From Gremmenia infestans (taxonomy: Eukaryota > Ascomycota > Leotiomycetes > Helotiales > Hamatocanthoscyphaceae), in the NCBI GenBank assembly GCA_032629725.1, contig JAFEVB010000015.1:496001-560000 (forward strand): a stretch of DNA of 64,000 bases. Direction: 5' to 3'. Numbering within the stretch: the first letter of the stretch is position 1; every line of letters begins with the position of its first letter. The translations under genes were made by a program, and so were the position numbers. Under the pieces are notes generated by a model that made no database searches, had not been told where the DNA came from, and saw only the letters and a program-made list of their open reading frames with translations. Below, in pieces: positions 36,666 through 45,929 of this stretch.

Positions 36666-37211
36666 CTACGGAAGTGCTACAAGCTATCGAGGGTGCCGAA
36701 GATTGAGCGTAAATTCCCTTTTCGTAGCCTCTGAAACTACATACAGAGTCAAATCTCGCATAAGGTAAAAGTTTTGGCACGAAGAATCTATCATCTAGAA
36801 TACTCTCATTTCAAATAGCATTAATTTTAAAGAATAATTTGAGTAATTTGAGTCAATCTTCTTAGTGTCATAGTAGACTTTTCAAATCCCGTTTAATTTA
36901 ACACCAATTCTTGGAACTCTGCTGCCAGTATATTGTATTATAATGTCAATACAATACTCAGAAACAGGAAGTTTATTTGCGATGCCAGAGTACACGGTAA
37001 CATCCACCCTCCAAGAAAAACGCACAAGCCCGAGCTAGCGATCTACTCCTAAAGAATACCTCACACGTAATATAAATCAAACTGTTAAGGTAGTCAAGTT
37101 TGATTTCCAGTTCGGAAACAGTCCAGAAAGATGCCCGTAAACCCGTCCCAGGACCAGTTGCAGAGCAACTTGGTTTGCAAGCCACAAATAAACTCGGTTT
37201 CTCCTATCTTA
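36666..37211. other. Convergent intergenic region
   Basis: Lies between the 3' ends of the oxidase pseudogene and the aminotransferase. Moderately AT-rich; no gene or structured element recognised. Confidence 0.4.
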
Positions 37212-38801
37212 TCAGATTGTCTCCATAGCAAACTCTTCCCTAACCACATTGGCAACCTTTTTGACACCGACTTCAATTTCGGATTCATCTGCTGCAGAAA
37301 ATGTCATACGAAAATGAACCTTGGCTATAGGTGTCTTATTTGTATCGAACAAGGAACCCATAGTGATTTGGACCCCTTGCTCCAAGGCTTTGGCTAATAT
37401 CCTGGCCTCGATGCCACAAGCTTGGTTATTTATGGGCGATGAATTTGGTTCTTTGTGATCACCAGATAGTATGATTGGATGTTTCATTAAATCGAGGCTT
37501 GTCCAAAGGAACATACCATTCTGAGGTGGTGCCCATTTGCAAACTTCTTTTGGAAAATATTGCTCACAGGCATCAAGCAAGATCCTTAATCGAGTGCGAT
37601 ATCGTGTAGACAGCTGGTCCAACCAGGAGAAAAATCCGAGATGGCCCCAGGTAGCGTCAAGCAGATCCCATAGCATCAATTGCGTTGGCCCGCTCACTGC
37701 CACGGTGCTAACTTCGTAATACGCAATGAACTTGTTGATGATCTGATCACTGGCAGTCACCCAGCCGGCACGAAGTCCTGGTGCGAGGATCTTGGAAACC
37801 GAGTCAAGTCGGACAACACGGCCAGATCTGTCCAGGGCTAGCAAAGATGAGGGCAAACTAGCGAGGTAACCTGATGCTGTGACCAAATCGTCTCGATTGG
37901 CACTGGTGAAATTCTTGACTGAATCAAGGCCGAGATCCATGCAAAGAAAGTAATACGGATCGTCTTCGATGATAACCAGATCATAATCTTCTGCTACTTG
38001 GTAAATGGCCTTCTTTCGTTGTAATGATTGTGTAACACCTGTTGGATTCTGTCCCGATGGGATTGTGTAGAGAACTGTGGGCCGGGGTGCTCGAGATTCG
38101 TCCCAAGTGCGGAGTGTTCTCTCCAAGTATTCGGGCATTAGCCCTAGAGAGTCCATTTCAATTCCAATAGTATGTACGCCAAGTAGGTTTGCAACTTCTA
38201 TAACTCCAGGATACGTGTAGCTTTCTGTAAGAATCGTGTCTCCCCGATTACAGAAGATCCGTAAAGCGACTTCAAGTGCAGATGTCGACCCGCAGCTGAG
38301 ACACGTAGCCCAGTTCCTATATGGAGGATTATGGACAATCTCTATATGCTCCGTTATGAACCGGAGCAATGCTGGGGAACCGGCGGCATAGCTGTAGTTG
38401 AGACCTCTAGCAATGTCATAATCGCCTCCCCGCTTGACAATCGTGCGAGACTCGGACAGCATAATAGCATTCTTGGTACCAGAGCTAGAGCTTATTTGGC
38501 GATCAATCGAGGTTGCATGGAATGTGACGGAGTTCCAGGGATACAGCTCCGAAGTTGGTCGCCCAGTACCTAAAGAAATCATTTTGGTTCGGAAGACCTG
38601 ATTGGAAGACTTCTTGAGCGTTGAGCCAAAGAAGTTGCGACTCTCGACACTTAATCGATGTTGTAATGATTTTCCTTCAACATTGGAACGAGAACCTGAA
38701 GATTTGAATAGATCCGATGATGTGTACCCCGCGATGGCTGTCGAGAGCGGGCCAGATTTTGCTCGCTGGAAGTCAATATCGGAGATGCTAAGAGGAGACA
38801 T
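37212..38801 (-). CDS. PLP-dependent aminotransferase, class I/II, Aro8/Aro9 type
   Basis: One uninterrupted frame of 529 residues from the ATG at 38801. Fold-type I features: GSTSALE (171-177, phosphate-binding region), the substrate-side NPTG in PSGQNPTGV (249-256), EDDPYY (279-284) with the Asp that contacts the pyridine nitrogen, and DSVSKILAPGLRAGW with the Schiff-base Lys337, followed by an Arg-containing C-terminal region. Length and the N-terminal extension (about 70 residues before the SLGTGRP motif) match the fungal aromatic/2-aminoadipate aminotransferase group. It would convert Phe, Tyr or Trp plus a keto acid to the aryl-pyruvate that the decarboxylase at 29921-31636 could then use. 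Specificity is inferred from family and neighbourhood. Confidence 0.9.
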   Translation of the reverse strand: MSPLSISDIDFQRAKSGPLSTAIAGYTSSDLFKSSGSRSNVEGKSLQHRLSVESRNFFGSTLKKSSNQVFRTKMISLGTGRPTSELYPWNSVTFHATSIDRQISSSSGTKNAIMLSESRTIVKRGGDYDIARGLNYSYAAGSPALLRFITEHIEIVHNPPYRNWATCLSCGSTSALEVALRIFCNRGDTILTESYTYPGVIEVANLLGVHTIGIEMDSLGLMPEYLERTLRTWDESRAPRPTVLYTIPSGQNPTGVTQSLQRKKAIYQVAEDYDLVIIEDDPYYFLCMDLGLDSVKNFTSANRDDLVTASGYLASLPSSLLALDRSGRVVRLDSVSKILAPGLRAGWVTASDQIINKFIAYYEVSTVAVSGPTQLMLWDLLDATWGHLGFFSWLDQLSTRYRTRLRILLDACEQYFPKEVCKWAPPQNGMFLWTSLDLMKHPIILSGDHKEPNSSPINNQACGIEARILAKALEQGVQITMGSLFDTNKTPIAKVHFRMTFSAADESEIEVGVKKVANVVREEFAMETI

Positions 38802-39451
38802 GATTAGGGAAAATATATCAATTGAACAGTCCGGTGCGTGCTTTTCATATAGATATTATACTTCGGAGCTCAGGTATTCGAATTCGAAAAAGTGGCAAAC
38901 ATTCCTGTTTTTATAGGAATAAAAGCATACTGCAATCTAGCGCTCCGAAATTAATTCTCTAGGGCCACGCAAGGAGAAACTCCAAGATTTAGCAGCTAAA
39001 ATGCGTTTAACGTTGTTTAACGGCGTGAAGAGTGAAAGCATTCTCCGCTCCGTGCTCCACGCCGAACTACTAGTCTTTCAAACCATGCCCCCCGCGGCCC
39101 TACGCAAGCTCCGGAGCGTTGGTCCTAGTACCTAGTTGCCAGCTGACGTGGTCTAAGCGTCTTTAAAAGTATGCTACCTATGTGTTTTAGGAGTAGAAGT
39201 AGAGTAGAAGAAGGCCGCGGGGGAAGGTGCCAGTGCATTTTAGGAAGGGGGAGGGGGGTAGGGGTAGAGGAAGTACGATTGCGTAGTATAGAGAGGAGCG
39301 ATGCTATAGTAAGAGAGGAAGCAGGAAGTACGATTGCGCTCTATTCTATAGAGAGTAGAAAGTACTATTATATATAAGAGAAGGACTAATAACTAAGAAT
39401 ATATAAGCAAATCTAGATTTTCTATAAGATATTTACTCTATTAGTTAGATT
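38802..39451. other. Aminotransferase promoter and flank of the transposon island
   Basis: Promoter side of the aminotransferase. From about 39180 it turns into a purine-rich, AGAGGAAG-type simple sequence ending at the gypsy LTR. No gene recognised. Confidence 0.45.
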
Positions 39452-39792
39452 TGTCACGGGGCGAATGCAGAGTATGCAGAGCAAAAGCCTGAATTTGATA
39501 TAAGAAGAATTAACTAACGAGAGAAGAGAAGCTTCTCTCGTACAAGCCTTTTCTAGGAGGTTTCTCTAGCTTCCTAGGAAGCGAGATTATAGTTACGTTA
39601 TATACGCGAAGTTATGTGCGCTAGTGCTACGTGCCAAGCCTTAGTATAAGGGATAGATAAAAAGGATAGATAGAGGGATAGATAAAGAGGATAGATAGAG
39701 GGATAGATAGAGGGATAGATAAAGGGGCGGTTGAGTTACGTGCGTAGGCACTACGTGCTAAGCCTTAATATTAGGTGCAACCTATTATATTA
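39452..39792 (-). repeat. Gypsy 3' LTR (341 bp)
   Basis: In element sense it starts TAATATAATAGG (the first G probably lost to RIP) right after the polypurine tract and ends ..CCCGTGACA. Its terminal 60 bp are repeated at 45243-45302 with mainly G-to-A and C-to-T changes. This copy is the less mutated one. It contains short tandem GGATAGATA units near 39650-39720. Confidence 0.7.
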
Positions 39793-42700
39793 CCCCCCTC
39801 TTTACTTTATTAGATGCAGGGTTATATTACCCCTATCTATTCTTCCTAGTTGTTAAGTGCTTTATAGTCTCTAATAGCGTTTTCTAGCTCCTATATAGGC
39901 TTAGCGTAACTAGTCTATTTTACTAGAAACTTTCTTTATTAGCCTTAGCTTTATTATATAATCTTCTTTTTTAGGATTTTCTAAACTTTATATTCTTTAT
40001 TATTCTTAATAATTTATAGCAGCAGTTAAAAGTTATCTTGCGTTTAGCTTAGTAGCAGATTAATACCTGCAAGTTATAGTAACTTGCTATAGAAAATATT
40101 ATAAATCCTTAGTAGCAATTCTAGTTAATAACTATATAAGCCTACTTTTTAAAGGATAGTAAACTTAGTATGCTTTACGTCTAGCTTCTTAGTTAGCCTA
40201 TCTATATAGATATTCTTTAGGTTTAGCTACACTTTATTACTAATTTGGAAACTTAGTAACTATTAGTATCTTTAGTTTATAACTTTCTATATAACTTGCT
40301 AAGTATTAGCTATTACTAACTACGCCTATTCCTTTATATTATAAAGCTTTTATATAATTATATCTGCTTTCTAGATAGGCAATTCCTGCGTATTAGGTAG
40401 CATTAACGCTATATAAAGGTTAAGAGGCTATATATAATAGCTATATAAAATAAAATAAAAGCTAACTTTTATTAATGCAGCGTCTTTATTATTAATTGCT
40501 ACTTTAGCTAATAGTAGCGTTTTATACCAATTATCCTAGACGTAATCTATAAACGTATAAAGATATATTTCTACCTTCTAATTTATTCTTTTTATTACTT
40601 TATCTATTTTAAGATAGTATACTATAGAGAGTTATTATTTTATACTTAGTAGTTAGTATATTCTTATCTATAGTTAGCTTATAAACTAGGATCTATAGTC
40701 TAATACTATTGCCTTTAGCAAGTAGTATTATTAATAATAGTATTATATAAACTATTTCGCTACTATTTTAGCTTAAATATCGCAGAGCTTATTATATATA
40801 ATACCTTTTCTTAGTTGGTCTATAACTATAATTATATTTATATATTTATAGCTTTTAGGTAGTTCTACTATAAAATCGACTAAGATCTTACTCTATATGC
40901 AGCTAGGAATAGGGAGCGGCTTTAGGAAACCTTAATATTAGTCTCTTTATACTTTGTTTTATCTATATATATTATAGTTTTATATAAATTATTAGACATC
41001 TTTATATATTCTTAGCTAGAAATATTCTTTTCCTAGGATCCTAACGGTGTTATCTTTTCCTAGGTAACTATATGCTCTAAAGTTATAAGTCTATTAGATT
41101 ATCTTTATATATAGTTCTTTTATATTAGGCACCTAGAGCTTTTTACGGAATATTAGCCTTTTTTAGCTTAAAAGCAAACATTTAGCAATAGATATCTTTA
41201 ACTTAAAAGAGGTAGAAAAGGTTCGTTTTCCTTATTATATAGCATCTAGGGCTTTCTTATATATATTATCTTAGCGGGCAGCTTATATCTATAGTTCTTT
41301 AAAAAGGGAAGGTTTACTTATTTAACTTTCTTTATTATTTAGCTATAGCGCTATATCTTCTAGTTATTCTCTTAGAAGAGTATTGTTTTCTTTATTTACT
41401 TCTAGGTAGTTCTAGGGAGTATCTTCGTTTTCGTATAACCTAAGACTATCTTAGATTACTTTTTCTTTATCTTTATTGTTCTAATTTAACCTAGGCTTGT
41501 CTTAAGCCTAATTTCTATTATCTTAGGGTAAAATAAGATTGTCTTAGAAAGCATTTTCTTCCTAAATTTTATTATTCTATACTTATTATTTTATGCAGAT
41601 AAGGGCTATTATAATTGCTTCTTTCTAAAAACTCTTAATTATTCCTATTAGAAGTAGTTGCTTTATATAGAAGTCTAGTTATATATCTACTTTTTTTAGT
41701 ATATCTTACTTCTATCTTAAGAGCGTATTAGTATATTTATTTTTTTTCCCTAGGATATATATAATTATAAAGTTATACTAAGATAAAATTAGAGACTATC
41801 TTATCTAGCGTTCTATAAAGTATTAAACTATTATAAAGTATTCTAGGTTTTTATAGTCTATATAGATCTAGAAGTGTTCTAAACTTTATAATTTAGTATT
41901 CTATTCCTAGAGACTTTATATAATCGCTAATATTTCTTTATTATAGATCTTATAGTTATATTCTATAAAGTTATTCTTTTTTAAGAAAAATGCATATAGT
42001 TATAAAAGTCTATTATTATTATATTATATTAAGATGCCTTTAATATACTAATCTAAGAAGTTTGTTTCTATAATCGTTTCTTAGTTATAGTCGAATTATA
42101 TAAAAGTTAGTACTATTATAAATATAGTTTTAGCTTTATTAAACGCTAGCTAGCAGTTTTTTATCTAGTCGAAACTTGCATTCTTATATATTAGTTCTAT
42201 AAAAAAGAGTATTATTACTAAGTAATCCTTAATAAACGTTCGATAGAAGTTGGCGAACCCTAAAAAGCTTTAGATACCTATTACTATCTTTAGCTTTTTC
42301 TATTTCCTAATAGCTTTAACTTTCCTAGGGTCTATTTATATATTTTTCTTTACTTTAATTATAAATCCTAAGTACTTTATTATTTTTACTTCAAATTTGC
42401 ATTTTTCGATATTAAGCTAGAGACCCGCCTCTTTTAGATATAGAAGCACTTTTTATATATGCTCTTAATATTCCTCTAGTATCCTATCTATAAATACTAG
42501 AATATTATCTATATATGCAAAATAGAAGTTATTAAGGTAATTATAGAGAGCCTAATTAATATACTATTAGAAAGTACTTAGTGCATTAGCTATTCTAAAA
42601 GGAGTTATAAGCTATTTATATAGTCTATATTATATCTAGAAGGCAGTCTTCTATTTATCGCTTTTTGCAATCCGTATCTTATAAAATATAGTAATTATAT

Positions 42701-45242
42701 TAACTTTTATAAACTATTTTGCTTTATTAATACTTTATAGCGTTTTATAAATTAAAGGGAAAAGGTAGCAGTTTTTATATATAATTTTGTTTAGGTCTTA
42801 GTAATTAATATAGAACCGTAGACCTCCTCTAGGTTTCTATATAAAGAGTACTAGGGCAGTAGCAAGCGAGTTGCTTACTTAGATAAAGCTTTTATCTAGG
42901 TACTTAGTAAGCGTTTTCTAAAGTACTAATAGCTCTTTTTATAACATATTATAAAGAGGGCTCTAAGGGACCTTCTTCTTCTTCCTATCTTCCTTTTTAA
43001 GTTTAATAGTATGGTTTTCTCCTTTTCTTTATAGAGGTAGAAGTATATTTGCTTTATCCTAACTAAAAACGTCTAAGAAGTCGTAGTAGTAGGATAGTAG
43101 CTTTGTGCGTAGGTTTATTTAGATCTTAGTCTTTAATGCTTTATTAATATCAACTAGGCTAGCTAAAAAGACCTCTACTTTCTTTCTTTTTATATGTTTT
43201 TATATTAATAAGTTAAATGCTATAGCTAATACCGCAACGTAGTTTAATTCCAAGTTAGGTTTCTTTACTTGGTTTTATATAAAAGTTCTTAATAATATAA
43301 TTAAATATTTAGATACTAAGGCGTTATATTAGATGTTTTAAAGTTTAATCTACTATATACCTAGAATTATATTATATAACGCTAGTTAGGGCGCTATGTA
43401 AAAAAACGCTTGCTCTTTTTTATATCTATTAATATTAAGAGTAACTATTACTACTTCTTTAATTATTCTAAAGTCTAAGTTATTATTAAATGCTATAACA
43501 ATTCGCAGCGTAATAAAGATACGCTAAAGGTTATATTTTGCTATAAAGCAAAAATCGATTAGTTTATATAATAGGCACCTAGAATTAATAAGAGTATTTA
43601 TATAATATTCTTTATTAATTAAGATAGATACTAAAAAAGAGATACTATCTATTAACTTCTTAAAATTAATCTAAGCTTCTTTAGCTTTTACAATTTTCTT
43701 TTTCTGCTTCTAATAGCGTTTTTTGCTAAAAGCTATTCTTTTCTTAATTTTTCTAATTTAGAGAATAGTTTCTTTACTGCTCTTAATACTACCTATAATT
43801 TCTTCTTTAGTACTAGCTTTATATAACATTTATAGACTATATATCTATCTTTTCCGTAATATAAGCAAAGTTATTCCTTTTATTATTTTTCTATCTTAGC
43901 TAGTTTAGCTTAGCAAGCTTCTTTTATATGCGCTATAGTAGCGCTTATAGTTAGCGCCTATTCCATTTTATCTAAAACTGCAGCAGGCATAGCCTAGGTC
44001 GTATATTATAGAGGCGACCTTTTTTTTTCTTCTTTTCCTAATTTGTTTATTAGGACGTAAACTTAGCTACTTTAGCTAAGTTATTAGTTATTATATATAG
44101 CTATGCGTAGTAGTTATTATATAGTTTATCTTTTTTAATTCCTACTATTATAGTTATTAGTTTAATAGAGATTGCAGCTTTAAGATACCTTTTCTTAATA
44201 ATATTATTCTATTCTTAACTTTTTACTTTAAGTAAGAGTTTATTAAATTTATTTAGGAATTTGCTAAAAGGGCGTAATCTCTACTTAATAGTATTTAGGT
44301 CTACTAAAGCTTTCTACTAGTATTAAAAGTTGCTAAACATAGTCTTTATCTGCTTAAAAATCCTATTAACCGTAAATATACTATTTATCTATATATATGC
44401 TATCTATAGGTAGATGCATCCTATGGCTTTATCTGCTAGTTATCTAAATATATACTATACTTTCTTAGTTTCTCCTCTAATAATATTACTATCGATTTAG
44501 AGTTTTGTCTTAAGTAGTTCTTTAAACTATAGGTATAAGGCCTTATCTTTACTATTAAACTTGTCTGGTTTTAGAAGTCTTTCTTTTAGTCTTTATATAA
44601 AGTCGTTATGCAGTTTAACTATTAGTGCTAGCGTAGAGGAAGGTACTAAGAGAGGTTTATTAAGTCTTGCAGGTTATTCCTCTATAGAAGTAATCCTGTA
44701 GGCTAGTGTAGCTATTATTACTGTTTATTAGACAGCTATATCCTTAATCTATTATGACTATGCTGCTAGTTGCTATGCTTAAGCATTAAAAGCATCTTAT
44801 AGCTACTACGGCGTAGAGGCTAGGTTGGAGGCTTTATCTGCTATCTTTATATAACTTATATAACCTAAGACTATTTTGCTTTACTTTATATCTTTATATG
44901 CTTAGGTCTGCTATATGCAGTCTAAGGCTTTTATTATCTTTATATAGTAATCCGTTGACTACTAGGAGCGTAGCTCCTTTATATACCAACTAAGTATCTT
45001 ACTTAATCGCTAGGGATTTAACTCCCTTTATATATTTGTCTAGCCTACTATATATAGTTAGGAATCGTAATTGTCTAGCCTGCTATATGCAGTTAGGAAT
45101 CGTAATCGTTAGGTCTGCTATATGCAGTCTAGAATCGTAATCTTCTTTATATAAATAGCTAAGTATACTATATATAACTTAAGGCTTCTATTTAGGGTTT
45201 TAGTCTAATAAAAGATATTAAAAGAGGATAAGTTAATTCTAA

Positions 45243-45302
45243 TATCATAGGGCAAATATAGAGTATATAGAGCAAAAGCCTAAATTTAATACAAGAAGAA
45301 TT
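45243..45302 (-). repeat. Truncated gypsy 5' LTR, interrupted by LINE insertion
   Basis: TATCATAGGGCAAATATAGA at 45243 onward aligns base by base with TGTCACGGGGCGAATGCAGA at 39452 onward, then with the AGCAAAAGCCT..AAGAAGAATT block. Similarity stops where the ATT microsatellite and LINE 3' end begin. The rest of this LTR is not found on the far side of the LINE stack. Confidence 0.7.
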
Positions 45303-45522
45303 ATTATTATTATTATTATTCCATTTACGTCCTATATAAGTCTAAGACTATATAGGACGGCGCTAGCCTAGTGCTAGCGCGGTCGGGTGGTAAGTATAAA
45401 AGATAGGTTAATATGCTTCCGGTTGGAATCTGAGGTACTAAGCCTAATGCGGACTAGGTCTATAAAATAATAAACGCCATAGCAAAATCCCCCTAGGGCC
45501 CTAAAAGTAGTTATATAAATAA
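45298..45522 (-). mobile_element. LINE 3'-end fragment (about 0.2 kb)
   Basis: An ATT microsatellite (the tail in minus sense) followed by a 200 bp unit that is repeated almost exactly at 45524-45750 and, inverted, at 54640-54877. It is therefore a very short, 5'-truncated insertion of the same LINE, lying in tandem with the next copy. It is the most mutated of the three. Confidence 0.8.
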
Positions 45523-45582
45523 ATATTATTATTATTATTATTATTCCATTTACGTCCTATGTGAGTCTAAGACTATATAGGA

Positions 45583-45660
45583 CGGCGCTAGCCTAGTGCT
45601 AGCGCGGTCGAGTGGTAAATACAAAAGATAGGTCAATATGCTTCCGGTTGGAATCTGAGG
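45583..45660 (+). other. tRNA-like box A/box B motif in the LINE 3' end (antisense to the LINE)
   Basis: Reading the plus strand, GCGGTCGAGTGGTAA (45604-45618) resembles the D-arm/box A of Ser or Leu tRNAs, and CGGTTGGAATCTG (45645-45657) resembles box B (GGTTCGAATC) at a tRNA-like spacing. No complete tRNA fold is evident, so this is at most a degenerate tRNA-derived or Pol III promoter-like segment. Confidence 0.3.
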
Positions 45661-45929
45661 CACTAAGCCTAATGCGGACTAGGTCCATAAAATAATAAAC
45701 GCCATAGCAAAATCCCCTCTAGGGCCCTAAAAGTAGTTATATAAACAAATAAAAAGTGGTCGCAAAGTGGTCAAAAGGTGGCAGAATGCAAAGGCGGTCA
45801 GCTAGCATAGCTTAGCCTTAAGCTGCAATTGCACTCTTTTAACTTCTTAGCCAAAGTTAGCTAAAATCGATGGTTTTTAGCGGTGGATGTGGGCAAAATA
45901 GCTTCTAAGTCATATATAGTAATAAATGC

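Larger units (their letters stand above)
39452..45302 (-). mobile_element. RIP-destroyed Ty3/gypsy LTR retrotransposon
   Basis: About 5.85 kb of extremely AT- and TA-rich DNA between a full LTR (39452-39792) and the start of a second LTR (45243-45302). Reading the minus strand, damaged pol motifs remain: a reverse-transcriptase block at 42300-42521 that reads FAYIDNILVF then an EAGL..NIEKC..KYLGFI pattern (YIDD changed to YIDN), and a gag zinc knuckle at about 43828-43867 reading C-x2-Y-GKDRY-x4-C where Cys and His were replaced by Tyr. Every one of these losses is G-to-A in the coding strand. A polypurine tract (AAAGTAAAGAGGGGGG, minus strand) abuts the left LTR, confirming orientation. No intact frame survives. 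Confidence 0.82.

Noticed and set aside
39640..39725. GGATAGATA-type tandem units, considered as a CRISPR-like or satellite array
   Set aside because: Short, irregular units within an LTR of a eukaryotic retrotransposon; no spacers. A simple internal repeat.
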